Shown: positions 1 to 8,908, numbered from the stretch's first letter. The stretch is 64,000 bases of DNA from Ruegeria_C sp040830705 (GCA_040830705.1 JBFOME010000008.1:210043-274042); one strand, 5' to 3'. Translations and numbers: made by a program. Notes: generated by a model from the letters alone, not told the origin.

Positions 1-2
1 CG

Positions 3-1427
3 TTCGTGAGCTTTATCTTCGCGCCGTTTCCGGGCACCGGATTCCCCTGGATCGTTGGTTGGCTGGTTGTCGCGGCGACGGTTTTCACGCTTTATTTTGC
101 CTTCGTGCAGCTGCGCTTCTTCAGCCATGCGATCAGCCTGGTCAAAGGCGACTATTCCGATCCCAACGACGCCGGTGAGGTCAGTCACTTCCAGGCACTA
201 GCGACCGCACTTTCGGGCACGGTCGGTCTGGGTAACATCGCCGGTGTGGCGGTTGCCGTCGGCATCGGCGGGCCGGGCGCGACCTTCTGGATGATCGTTG
301 CTGGCTTGCTGGGCATGGCGTCGAAATTCACCGAATGTACGCTGGGCGTGAAATACCGCAACGAATACGAGGACGGTACCGTATCCGGTGGCCCAATGTA
401 TTACATGTCCAAAGGGTTCAACGAGCTGGGCCTGCCGGGCGGTAAGATCCTGGCGGTTCTGTTCTCGATCTTCTGTATTCTCGGCGCGCTGGGCGGGGGC
501 AACATGTTCCAAGCCAACCAGGCGCATCAGCAGATCGCGGGTATCGTCGGCGACTATCCGGGCTGGATCACTGGTCTCGTGTTCGCGGGTATCGTGTTTG
601 CCGTGATCGTGGGCGGTCTGAAATCCATCGCGCGGGTGACCGAAAAAGTCGTGCCGTTCATGGGTGTCATGTATGTGGCTGCGGCACTGGTGATTATCAT
701 CATGCACGCGGACCAGATCGGCTGGGCCTTTGGTCAGATCTTCGCGGGTGCCTTCACCGGTCTCGGCGTGGCTGGCGGTATGGTGGGTGCGCTGATCCAG
801 GGCTTCCGTCGAGCGGCTTTCTCGAACGAAGCGGGCGTCGGTTCTGCGGCGATTGCCCACTCGGCGGTGCGGACCAAAGAGCCGATCACCGAAGGCTTTG
901 TGTCGCTGCTGGAACCGTTCATCGATACGGTCGTGATCTGTACCATGACCGCGCTGGTGATCATCATCACCCAGCAGTTGATCGTTGATCCGGAAACCGG
1001 CAACTACATGCTGAACGAAGCGGGCAATGCGATTGCTACCGTCGATGGCAATTCGGGCGTCAGCTTGACCTCGGCCGCCTTCGGCAGTGCGTTCAGCTGG
1101 TTCCCCTATCTGCTGGCGATCGCGGTGGTTCTGTTCGCCTTCTCGACCATGATCAGCTGGTCCTATTATGGCCTTAAGGCCTGGACCTATCTGTTCGGCG
1201 AAGGCCACACCAAGGAACTGGTCTTCAAGGTCATCTTCTGCATCTTCGTCGTCATCGGTGCGGCGGCCAACCTGGGCCCGGTCATCGACTTCTCGGATGC
1301 GGCGATCTTTGCGATGGCGGTTGTGAACGTCTTTGCGCTCTACTTCCTGATGAAGAAAGTGCGGGAAGAGCTGGAATCCTACTCGGCTCGTCTCAAGAGC
1401 GGCGAGATCCGCAAGTTCGAACACTGA
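3..1427 (+). CDS. Sodium:alanine symporter (AGCS family), 5' end cut by window edge
   Basis: Inner-membrane amino acid carrier that would import alanine or glycine with sodium. The protein has about ten hydrophobic segments and AGCS-type glycine-rich stretches, for example ALSGTVGLGNIAGVAVAVG near residue 70 and FSNEAGVGSAAIAHSA near residue 278. A GTG at position 6 opens the visible frame, but the codon before it is also open. Family members normally have an extra hydrophobic N-terminus before this point, so the true start probably lies upstream of the window. The gene ends 60 bp before the convergent dnaE2 and is separated from it by a strong hairpin. Substrate is inferred from family only. 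Confidence 0.9.
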   Translation, partial: FVSFIFAPFPGTGFPWIVGWLVVAATVFTLYFAFVQLRFFSHAISLVKGDYSDPNDAGEVSHFQALATALSGTVGLGNIAGVAVAVGIGGPGATFWMIVAGLLGMASKFTECTLGVKYRNEYEDGTVSGGPMYYMSKGFNELGLPGGKILAVLFSIFCILGALGGGNMFQANQAHQQIAGIVGDYPGWITGLVFAGIVFAVIVGGLKSIARVTEKVVPFMGVMYVAAALVIIIMHADQIGWAFGQIFAGAFTGLGVAGGMVGALIQGFRRAAFSNEAGVGSAAIAHSAVRTKEPITEGFVSLLEPFIDTVVICTMTALVIIITQQLIVDPETGNYMLNEAGNAIATVDGNSGVSLTSAAFGSAFSWFPYLLAIAVVLFAFSTMISWSYYGLKAWTYLFGEGHTKELVFKVIFCIFVVIGAAANLGPVIDFSDAAIFAMAVVNVFALYFLMKKVREELESYSARLKSGEIRKFEH

Positions 1428-1434
1428 CAAAACG

Positions 1435-1463
1435 GAACCGGGGCGCGCTGTGTGCCCCGGTTC
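1435..1463. terminator. Hairpin between two convergent genes
   Basis: Ten-base inverted repeat GAACCGGGGC / GCCCCGGTTC with a 9-base loop, just after the symporter stop. Read on the minus strand the hairpin is followed by CGTTTTGTC, so it looks like the intrinsic terminator of the imu operon. It probably also blocks readthrough from the symporter, although there is no T-tract on the plus side. Confidence 0.7.
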
Positions 1464-1487
1464 ACCCCTGTCTCTCTCCGATATATC

Positions 1488-4400
1488 TCAGTGAAAATCC
1501 CGGCTGGGGAACAGCCGTTTGGCCTGTTCGCGCGGGTGCATAGCGCGGGGTGGTTGGCGTTGTGGGCGCGGGGCGTCGTCGGCTTGCGGCTGGGTGATGC
1601 CGATGGCCTCGTCCATCGGATGACCCAATTCAGTCAGCCGGTGGGACATGTCCTGGATATCCTGCGCGATCAGATGCACCACGATGCCTTCGCGCTGTAG
1701 GTAACCGGTGACGCGCAGCAGTCGCCCGCCCATCACGACGCGCCGAAAGCGGTCATAGATCTTGGGCCAGACCACCACATTGCTGACCCCGGTCTCATCC
1801 TCCAGCGTCAGAAAAATCACGCCCGAGGCAGTGCCGGGGCGCTGGCGGGTGATGACCAGACCGCAGACATGGGTGCGGCTGAGCGGCGCGGTGGCCAGTT
1901 GGTCATGCGGTGTCAGACCGGGCATTGAGGGGCGCAGCAGCTCCATCGGATGGGCGCGCAAGGTGAGCCGCATCGAGACGTAATCCTCCACCACTTCCTC
2001 ACCCAGATGCATGACCGGCAGATCGACCTGCGGTTCGCGGATGCTTTCCCCGTCGATCGGGTCGTTGAACAGCGGCAGCGGTTGTTGCCCCCTGATCGCC
2101 TTGACCTGCCAGAGCGCGTCGCGGCGGGTCAGCCCCATATCGGTAAAGGCATCCGCCTCGGCCAGCCGTTCCAGCACCGCCGGTCTGATGCCTGCACGCA
2201 GCCACAGCGCCTCGGGGTCGCGATAGCCATTGCCGCGTGAGGCGACGATCCACTCTGCATCCTCTTCCTTGAAGCCCTTGATCTGGCGGAACCCCAGCCT
2301 CAGCGCCAGCGCGCCATCGGCGCGGCGTTCCAGCGTGTTATCCCAGGTCGAAGCATTGACGCAGATGGGCCGCACCTCGACGCTATGCTCTCGCGCGTCA
2401 CGTACGATCTGTGCCGGGGCATAAAACCCCATCGGTTGCGAATTGAGCAGTGCGCAGGCAAACACCGCCGGGTGGTGGCATTTCAGCCAGGCCGAGACAT
2501 AGACCAGCATGGCGAAAGCGGCAGCATGGCTTTCGGGAAAGCCGTAATCGGCAAAGCCTTCGATCTGGCTGAAACAGCGCTCGGCGAACTCCGCGTCATA
2601 ACCGTTGCCCAACATCCCTTCGATAAAACGATCCCGAAACGCGCCGATCGTGCCCATGCGCCGGAAGGAGGCGAGCGAGCGGCGCAGGCGGTCGGCCTCT
2701 TCCGGGGTGAAACCGGCGGCGACAACGGCGATCTGCATGGCGTGTTCCTGAAACAGGGGCACGCCCAGCGTCTTTTCCATGACCTTGTCCAGTTCGGGGT
2801 TCATCGGCTCGGGTTTTTCCAGCCCCTGCCGCCGCCTGATGTAGGGTTGCACCATGCCACCTTGAATGGGGCCGGGGCGCACGATGGCAACCTCGATCAC
2901 CAGATCGTAGAATTCACGGGGGCGCATCCGGGGGAGGAAGTTCATCTGCGCCCGGCTTTCCACCTGAAACACCCCGACCGCATCCGCCTTGCACAGCATG
3001 TCATAGGTGGCGGTGTCGCCTTGCTTGATGGTGTCGATGGTCAGGTTTTCCCGCTCATGCGCGCGCATCAGGTCGAACGCTTTGCGGATACAGCTGAGCA
3101 TGCCCAACCCCAGCACATCGACCTTGAGGATGTTTAGCGCGTCGATGTCGTCCTTGTCCCATTCGATGACCGTGCGGTCCTCCATCGCCGCGTTTTCGAT
3201 GGGGCACAGCTCGTCCAGCCGTCCCTTGGTGATCACGAACCCGCCCACATGCTGGCTCAGATGGCGGGGGAAGCCGATGACCTCGCCGATCAGGCGGACG
3301 GTCTGCGCAAGCCGTCGATCATCCGGGTCAAGGCCCAGTTCCCTGATCCGTTCCGGCTCGGCCCCGCCATTGGACATGCCCCAGATCTGGCCCGACAGGC
3401 TGGCGGTCACGTCCTGAGATAGGCCCATCACCTTGCCCACCTCGCGGATCGCGGCGCGCGAGCGGAAATGGATCACTGTAGCGCAGAGCCCGGCGCGGTG
3501 ACGGCCGTATTTGTCGTAAATCCACTGGATCACCTCTTCGCGGCGTTCATGTTCGAAATCCACGTCGATATCCGGCGGCTCGCCACGGTGTTTGGAGACG
3601 AAGCGTTCGAACACCATGGCGATCAGGTCGGGGTTCACATCGGTGATGCCCAGCAGATAGCACAGGACGGAATTCGCCGCTGATCCGCGCCCTTGGCAGA
3701 GAATGCCGATGGAGCGGGCATATTGCACGATGTCATGGACGGTCAGGAAATAGGCCGGATAGCCAAGCTCACCGACAAGCTGCAACTCCTTTTTCATCAA
3801 CTTCTGTACCCGTTCGGGGGCGCCGTTTGGATACCGGCGGTGCAGCCCTTCGTGTGTCAACCGCTCCAGCCGGGCTTGTGGGGTTTCGCCATCGGATATC
3901 TCGTCGGGGTATTCATAGCTCAGCTCGCTCAGGTCAAAGCTGCATTTTGCGGCAATCTCCAGCGTGCGACGCAGGGCGGCGGGGTGGTGGCGGAAGAGGC
4001 GGGCCATATCAGTGGCCCCTTTCAGGCGGCGCTCGGCATTGGGCAGGGCGCGGGTGCCGATCTGATCGATGGTGAGATGCTCGCGCATGCAGGTCAGCAC
4101 ATCGGCCAACTGCCTGCGGGCGCCGCGATGCATCAGTACATCGCCCACCGCCACCATCGGGGTCGCGCAGCGTTGCGCCAGCGTAGCGCAGGCATCGAAA
4201 TGCGCTTGATCCGAGCCGTCATAGCGCGGTGCCGCGCCCAGAAAGACATGGCCGGGAAAGCGGCGCTGCACTTGCCGGATCGCGCCTATATTGGGTTTCA
4301 GCGGGCCTTGCGGCAGGGCGATCAGGATCATGCCCTGACCGGCCCCCAGCAGGTCGCGCAGGTCGAGGTGACATTCGCCTTTCTCGGCGCGGCGTTTGCC

Positions 4401-4832
4401 CAGCGTCAGCAACCGGGTCAGCCGCTGATAGGCGGCGCGGTCGCGGGGCAGGGCGAGCCAATGGGTGGGGCTGTCGCGCAGCACCAGACGGCAGCCCGTA
4501 ATCAGCTTGGGTAGATGCGCTGTTTCAGGTCGGGGAATGTCGCTCGGGTTGCCGATTTCCTGTCGTGAGCAGCTATCAGTGTGGTGCTGCGAATGTATCC
4601 GGATCTTCTCATCGATCCCACGCTTCAGCTCTTTCAATGCCCTGAAGGCCCGCACCACACCGGCCAGTGAATTGCGGTCGGTGATGGCGATGGCCGACAG
4701 GCCCAGTTCGGCGGCGCGGGTCACCATCTCTTCGGGGTGCGAGGCCCCGGTGAGGAAGGTGAAATTGCTGGTCACGCACAGCTCGGCATAGGCCGGTTCG
4801 GGGGGCAGGATCTGAGGCTCGGACGTGGTCAT
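1488..4832 (-). CDS. dnaE2: Error-prone DNA polymerase DnaE2 (ImuC)
   Basis: Second C-family replicative-type polymerase, used for translesion synthesis with ImuA and ImuB. At 1114 residues it is the usual size for DnaE2. An N-terminal PHP domain begins around residue 15. The PDIDVDFEH catalytic aspartate motif of Pol III alpha lies in the middle, and an OB-fold-like segment (HVCGLVITRQRPGTASG) is near the C-terminus. It starts with ATG overlapping the imuB stop by four bases (ATGA), which implies translational coupling. It is the last gene of imuA-imuB-dnaE2. The beta-clamp contact in this system normally comes from ImuB. Confidence 0.97.
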   Translation of the reverse strand: MTTSEPQILPPEPAYAELCVTSNFTFLTGASHPEEMVTRAAELGLSAIAITDRNSLAGVVRAFRALKELKRGIDEKIRIHSQHHTDSCSRQEIGNPSDIPRPETAHLPKLITGCRLVLRDSPTHWLALPRDRAAYQRLTRLLTLGKRRAEKGECHLDLRDLLGAGQGMILIALPQGPLKPNIGAIRQVQRRFPGHVFLGAAPRYDGSDQAHFDACATLAQRCATPMVAVGDVLMHRGARRQLADVLTCMREHLTIDQIGTRALPNAERRLKGATDMARLFRHHPAALRRTLEIAAKCSFDLSELSYEYPDEISDGETPQARLERLTHEGLHRRYPNGAPERVQKLMKKELQLVGELGYPAYFLTVHDIVQYARSIGILCQGRGSAANSVLCYLLGITDVNPDLIAMVFERFVSKHRGEPPDIDVDFEHERREEVIQWIYDKYGRHRAGLCATVIHFRSRAAIREVGKVMGLSQDVTASLSGQIWGMSNGGAEPERIRELGLDPDDRRLAQTVRLIGEVIGFPRHLSQHVGGFVITKGRLDELCPIENAAMEDRTVIEWDKDDIDALNILKVDVLGLGMLSCIRKAFDLMRAHERENLTIDTIKQGDTATYDMLCKADAVGVFQVESRAQMNFLPRMRPREFYDLVIEVAIVRPGPIQGGMVQPYIRRRQGLEKPEPMNPELDKVMEKTLGVPLFQEHAMQIAVVAAGFTPEEADRLRRSLASFRRMGTIGAFRDRFIEGMLGNGYDAEFAERCFSQIEGFADYGFPESHAAAFAMLVYVSAWLKCHHPAVFACALLNSQPMGFYAPAQIVRDAREHSVEVRPICVNASTWDNTLERRADGALALRLGFRQIKGFKEEDAEWIVASRGNGYRDPEALWLRAGIRPAVLERLAEADAFTDMGLTRRDALWQVKAIRGQQPLPLFNDPIDGESIREPQVDLPVMHLGEEVVEDYVSMRLTLRAHPMELLRPSMPGLTPHDQLATAPLSRTHVCGLVITRQRPGTASGVIFLTLEDETGVSNVVVWPKIYDRFRRVVMGGRLLRVTGYLQREGIVVHLIAQDIQDMSHRLTELGHPMDEAIGITQPQADDAPRPQRQPPRAMHPREQAKRLFPSRDFH

Positions 4833-6307
4833 GCGAACTCCCCCTGCACGAACCAGCCGGGATTTTGCGGCGTGTGGAACAGCCAGAGCCTGCGGCCCTG
4901 CCGGGTTTCCACCTGCCAGTAATCGCGCAGGCCCGACCGCCAGTTCTCATCGCTCAGCCACCATTCCGGCGCGATACGTTCCGGTCCGGTGGCGCGCCCG
5001 ATGGTCAGCGACATGCGCCGCCAGCGGAAGTGACGTGGCGGATGCGGCCCGGTGCCCGCGATGGGTTCGGGTGGAAACAGGATAAGAGGGCGCGAGCGTG
5101 GCGTAGTCCACCCGCTTTCGGGCTGCGAATAGGCGGCGGGGGCGATCAGGAAACTGCGTTCGGGGATATGACTGTCGGCGGGCAGGAAACGCTGCACATT
5201 CTCCAGCCCGATCCGTGTGCCGATCCGGGTGATGAGGTCATCCAGCTTGTCCTGCCGTCCGGTCGAGACATGGCTGACCTGCTGCACCGGCAGTGGTTCG
5301 ACCTGCGTGGCCTCAAGCCTGAGCTGATCGATGCCGAATCCTGCATCCACCTCATCCACGCCGCGCTGGAACAAGGGCAGGATGCGGTGCGGGTCACGCA
5401 GGGGGCGGGCCAGCCGCAATTCCACCTGCTGGCTGTCCTGATCGACCCGGCGCAGTGTCAGGGTCAACACCCGAGCGCCGGCCTCCTGCGCTTTCAGCTT
5501 GGTGCAGAGCTGGCCCAGCAGGCGTGCAGTGCCCGCCATCACATCCGCCGTCAGGCCAATGGGGTCCGGCAGGGTCATGCGGACGCCGTAATGGGGCGGA
5601 TCGGCAAGCGGAGAAATGTCTTCGGGCTGGGCCCCCAGCGCCTGATCCAGCCGCATCATCAGCGAGGGCCCGAACCGGCGTGCCAATGCGGCACGCGGCG
5701 CGCGGGAGAGGTCAGAGATGGTGCGAAGGCCGAGCCTTTGCAGGGCGACCGAGATGTCCTCCTCAATCCGCAGCGCCGCCACCGGGAGTTTGCCGATGGC
5801 CGCCAGCATATCACCCGCAGCGACCACACCGCCGCCATGACGGGCCAGCGCCCAGGCGGCCCCGCGGGTATCACCCATGCCGATCCGGACCGCGATTCCC
5901 GCCCGAGCGAAGCGCTGGCGGATATCGTCGAGCAGCGCCGCCTCGCCGCCCAACAGGTGGGTCGCGCCGGTGACATCCAGCACCAGCCCGTCGCGCCCCT
6001 CCAGCCCGACCCAGGGGCAGTAGCGCGTAGCCCAGCGGCGCAGGGCGATCAGAAACCGCTGATCGGCCTGCGGATGAGCGGGCTGGCTGATCAGATCGGG
6101 ACAAAAAGCGCGGGCATCAGAATAGGACATGCCCCGGTTCAACCCCTGATCTTCGGCGGCTCGGTTCAGGCAATAGAGGCGGTTGGCATTGCCTTGGATC
6201 AGGGTCAGGGCAAACGGCCCCTCAGCCGGGCGCGCCCGCAGAACCCGGTCGCTGGCCAACCTGGGGAACCACAGCGATACGACGCGCCGAGTGATCCCAT
6301 CGAACAT
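4829..6307 (-). CDS. imuB: ImuB, Y-family polymerase-like mutasome subunit
   Basis: Y-family DNA polymerase homologue that is thought to lack catalysis itself and to bridge the beta clamp, ImuA and DnaE2 during SOS mutagenesis. The N-terminus RRVVSLWFPRLASDRVLR is typical of ImuB. The 492-residue length also fits. The start overlaps the end of imuA by 86 bases. A perfect GAAC-N7-GAAC motif sits 15 bases upstream of the ATG, inside imuA. The downstream dnaE2 start overlaps its stop. Confidence 0.95.
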   Translation of the reverse strand: MFDGITRRVVSLWFPRLASDRVLRARPAEGPFALTLIQGNANRLYCLNRAAEDQGLNRGMSYSDARAFCPDLISQPAHPQADQRFLIALRRWATRYCPWVGLEGRDGLVLDVTGATHLLGGEAALLDDIRQRFARAGIAVRIGMGDTRGAAWALARHGGGVVAAGDMLAAIGKLPVAALRIEEDISVALQRLGLRTISDLSRAPRAALARRFGPSLMMRLDQALGAQPEDISPLADPPHYGVRMTLPDPIGLTADVMAGTARLLGQLCTKLKAQEAGARVLTLTLRRVDQDSQQVELRLARPLRDPHRILPLFQRGVDEVDAGFGIDQLRLEATQVEPLPVQQVSHVSTGRQDKLDDLITRIGTRIGLENVQRFLPADSHIPERSFLIAPAAYSQPESGWTTPRSRPLILFPPEPIAGTGPHPPRHFRWRRMSLTIGRATGPERIAPEWWLSDENWRSGLRDYWQVETRQGRRLWLFHTPQNPGWFVQGEFA

Positions 6308-6803
6308 CCCAAACCCCTAATGTTCCTGATTTGTTCTTAATAAGCTCCCAACGGTGATGAGTCGAGTCTTGCGGATGAAATTGAGGGGCGCAGGACCAGC
6401 GCGTTTCAGCGGCGTTGCTGCCCATGCCGTCGGGGATCAGCGCCAGCGCAGTGGCCTTGCCGTCGCGTGCCGCCAGTTGCAGTCGCCGCCCGGCAGTCAG
6501 GTCGAGCGGTTTGCTCAACTCGATCACCACCAGCGGCACTGCGCCCGAACGCAGCGCCTCTTCGGCAACCGCGAGCGCATCGGTCTGGTCCTTGGTGGAC
6601 GCAGTCAACAGACGGGCCGGATCGAGGATCTGCTGTATACCCGCCGGGTTAAGCTGCGTCCCCTGCCAGGCTTCGCGCACCCAAAGCACCGGCCCCTCCA
6701 GACGGGCGGCCAGCGCGAGGGCAAAAAACACCGCGCCAGCCCCGCAGGCCTCATGGGTGCGGTGCTTTTTGGGCGGGTAATAAGGGATCGAAGCGTCAGT
6801 CAT
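6222..6803 (-). CDS. imuA: ImuA, RecA-like mutasome accessory protein
   Basis: First gene of the SOS-inducible imuA-imuB-dnaE2 cassette; ImuA is a RecA-related protein that regulates the mutasome. I choose the ATG at 6803 (MTDASIPYYPPKKHRT, 193 residues). The longer frame to 6854 uses GTG and would run through an 8-bp hairpin at 6827-6852 that appears to end the upstream transcript. The family HEACG-AVFFALALAARL core and a C-terminal WDVRWDHSARRIAVV segment are present. No LexA-type box is visible directly upstream of this start. Confidence 0.88.
   Translation of the reverse strand: MTDASIPYYPPKKHRTHEACGAGAVFFALALAARLEGPVLWVREAWQGTQLNPAGIQQILDPARLLTASTKDQTDALAVAEEALRSGAVPLVVIELSKPLDLTAGRRLQLAARDGKATALALIPDGMGSNAAETRWSCAPQFHPQDSTHHRWELIKNKSGTLGVWDVRWDHSARRIAVVPQVGQRPGSAGAPG
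6322..6336 (-). promoter_or_regulatory. Candidate LexA (SOS) box
   Basis: The plus strand reads GTTCCTGATTTGTTC, which is GAACAAATCAGGAAC on the minus strand. This is a perfect match to the alphaproteobacterial LexA motif GAAC-N7-GAAC. It lies inside the 3' coding part of imuA, 15 bases before the imuB ATG. One or two chance matches to such an 8-base motif are expected in 64 kb, but its place in an SOS operon makes chance unlikely. Confidence 0.55.
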
Positions 6804-6865
6804 CGGCACAGAGTATAGGCAATCGAGGCAGAGATGCGAGAGCGTCTCTGCCACCGGGCCATAGG

Positions 6866-7108
6866 TCAGTGGGTGACCTTAGCTGCGACGCTTTCCAGCG
6901 CGATTTCCGGACTGCTCGCTTGCGCCCAGTCTTCGGCCTTCCATCCCTTGTCCCACATGAACATGAAGGGGCGCTCGGACAGGATGCAGTAGGGGTTGTC
7001 GTCCAGCGTCAAACCCTTCAGGCGGGCCTCTTGCCCGGCCTTCACGATATCCAGCAGGTCATGCGTCCGCTTTTGTACTGCGTCCGCGACTTTGTTATTC
7101 CACGGCAT
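6866..7108 (-). CDS. Small ribosome-modulation-factor/CrpP-like protein
   Basis: Eighty-residue protein. Its middle (KAGQEARLKGLTLDDNPY, then WDKGWKAEDW) follows the RMF/CrpP pattern: a G-x-E-A helix, an N-P-Y turn, then W-x-x-G-W. Ribosome modulation factor binds ribosomes in stationary phase, while CrpP was described as a small protein in antibiotic resistance; which role applies here is unknown. It lies upstream of imuA on the same strand, separated from it by a hairpin at 6827-6852, so it is probably a separate transcript. Fold assignment is by eye only. Confidence 0.6.
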   Translation of the reverse strand: MPWNNKVADAVQKRTHDLLDIVKAGQEARLKGLTLDDNPYCILSERPFMFMWDKGWKAEDWAQASSPEIALESVAAKVTH

Positions 7109-7109
7109 C

Positions 7110-7639
7110 TACTTGTCCTTTCACGGGTTGTATCACCTTCACGGGAGGCTGAGGTCATCAGGTCGCGAACCCTCGCCCAACCTTGTCCCGTGAAGAACAA
7201 ACCGCAGGTAAGGGGTGAAACATGCCCATCAAGACCCTGGCCGAATCGCGCTATCCTTTGGCCGGATTCCGGATAGGGCGACCGAAATCCGGCCTAGGCG
7301 CTGGCCTGCACAACCCGATAATGAACATGACTACGACGCCGTAGAGCGCATTGAACCGTAATTCGGCTGTGCCGGGTGAGCACAGATATTCTGCATGAAG
7401 ACATAGGACCTGGTCACGTCCGATAAGCAGATTGACCCGTATTGGCCTGCTCATACGCATAGTCACGGCAAGGAAACAGGTGCGCTTTGATCATCCCGGG
7501 TCGCAGGGTGTGTACGCCAACCTTCCTTTAAGCCGATGGACGCGACGCGAGGGGGGCAAGGCGATCCAGCGTCCCGGTGAAATGTAAGAAAGGTTGATTG
7601 AATCAAATCAGGGCTGAACCGATGACATTTGCGGTGCCT
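7110..7639. other. Intergenic stretch without a convincing gene
   Basis: No coding frame here looks real. There is a 9-bp inverted repeat GGCCGGATT/AATCCGGCC (7260-7268 and 7286-7294), and a competing CTATCC/GGATAG pair overlaps it. A perfect 13-bp palindrome TTGATTGAATCAA lies at 7594-7606. A 40-codon ATG frame at 7222-7344 has a fair ribosome site but no recognisable features. Confidence 0.4.
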
Positions 7640-7741
7640 TCATATAGCCGAGATCAAAGCGCTCGCGGCTCCTAAGAAACCGGAGATTGCGAGTGCACCC
7701 GCAAAAAGCACGCAGACAATTTCCAAAGCACTGAGTTTCAC
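7640..7741 (-). CDS. 33-residue hydrophobic peptide, paralogue A
   Basis: A GTG start at 7741 opens a 33-codon frame ending in TGA at 7640. The peptide begins MKLSALEIVCVLFAGA, then continues as one hydrophobic, glycine- and alanine-rich segment to the C-terminus, so a single membrane helix is likely. GAGG lies six bases before the start. A second copy at 8127-8228 shares 24 of 33 residues, all differences are conservative, and the same GAGG spacing is kept, which argues that both are translated. The GTG overlaps the TGA of a 76-codon upstream frame (GTGA). Function is not recognised. The size and duplication recall type I toxins or small membrane regulators, but that is only a guess. Confidence 0.6.
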   Translation of the reverse strand: MKLSALEIVCVLFAGALAISGFLGAASALISAI

Positions 7742-8126
7742 AACGATCCTCGCAGTGTGTCCAACAATGAGTGAATGGCTAACAGGGGCGCTAGGGCAGA
7801 TGCAGTGAACATTTTCACATAAGTTGCGATCTTTTTTGGACGCGGCAGCTGTTCAGGGCACGAGGTCTCGAATTTTGAGAACAGATTGACACCGCTCCTT
7901 TGATGACATTCAAGACGGCGTAGGAGACGCGATGTCGCCATCGTCCGGTTGGTCAGAGGCAACTGCATGAAATGTGCTTGGTCACATCAACTAGCTATCC
8001 ACGCGCAGCATGGGCGGCTCTTGTCACCTGCAGGTGATGGAGAAGATGTGAGAGTTGTTCCTTACCGTCGGGCAGCGTGATCCGAAGCGCCCCGGAGAGA
8101 ATGCGATCAAATTGATGAGGTCAAAG

Positions 8127-8228
8127 TTATAAGGCCGACAGAAGAACGCTCGCAGCACCAAAAAATCCTGCCGCGGCCACCGCACCTGCAAAGATTACAC
8201 AGACAACTTCCAAAGCACTGAGTTTCAT
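8127..8228 (-). CDS. 33-residue hydrophobic peptide, paralogue B
   Basis: ATG at 8228, TAA at 8127. The peptide starts MKLSALEVVCVIFAGA and runs as one hydrophobic Gly/Ala/Val-rich helix with no charged residue after Glu7. GAGG is placed six bases before the ATG, as in paralogue A 400 bp away. The two copies have identical lengths with no indels. Many codon differences are silent (for example TGT/TGC at Cys10), the pattern expected from purifying selection on protein. Too short for usual gene calling. Function unknown. Confidence 0.65.
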   Translation of the reverse strand: MKLSALEVVCVIFAGAVAAAGFFGAASVLLSAL

Positions 8229-8908
8229 AGGAGCCCTCACTGAGCGTTACAGGCGAGATAGAACATCTAGTGCGGGATACAAAGAAGGGTCCTAATGACC
8301 TAGCGGAAACCTGCTTTGTGAGCGGCGTATCTTTGCCCATGCGGGCACCAGGAACAGGGGATTTGCGGCCCGCGGGCTCGATACAAAGTCGACCTGTTGC
8401 CATTCTGCATCAGTCATCCTGGGCGGACCCGCCGAGCTCCCTCATGCAGAGGCAGCAACTCGGTACATGTTCGGCCGCTTTCCTCGCGGAATCACACTTC
8501 GCAAGGCCCTGACAGGCAGTGACATGTGGCGCGGCCGCGACCTATTTGCCGCACAACACGTTCTTCCATTTCATCGAACGGATCGCACCATCAGCCCCTG
8601 AAATCGGCCACCCAGGCACTCGAACACTTGTCGAAGTCAGACCACCAGTTGGAGCGCGCAGGCCTTGACTATGCACTTTGTGAACGCGCACCGTTGCATT
8701 TTGAGCAATTCGCCCTCCAGCGCTTGCCCCAAAAGAAAACACTCGCAGCAAAATTGGGAAGCTTCATGCTCAGCAGAGGCAGCTAGCACGGCTCGGGAGG
8801 TGTCAGCGTTCGGCGGGTGCATTCTTGCATTGGTGTGCGGCGCGCGATCACTGTCTCTCTCGAAACACTAACAAAGCCGCGCAATACGAGGCGCTTGAAG
8901 GAGTTGAA
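8229..8908. other. Intergenic stretch, no supported gene
   Basis: About 680 bases between the small peptide and the LprI-like gene. The open frames here have no recognisable motif or conserved character. Nothing further is supported. Confidence 0.4.

Noticed and set aside
4865..6340. 491-codon plus-strand frame opposite imuB (and similar long frames opposite dnaE2, copA and the fusion gene)
   Set aside because: Complement of well-supported coding genes; composition is a by-product of high GC and no domain is recognisable.
7222..7344. 40-codon frame with AAGGGG before its ATG
   Set aside because: No hydrophobic segment, no motif and no second copy to support it; kept only as a note on the empty region.
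7594..7606. TTGATTGAATCAA, looking like an FNR box
   Set aside because: The half sites are three bases apart, while FNR/FnrL boxes need four, and no gene start is near in a fitting position.
7738..7968. 76-codon minus-strand frame whose TGA overlaps the GTG of the first small peptide
   Set aside because: Coupling would be attractive, but the second peptide copy has no equivalent upstream frame and the sequence shows no domain.
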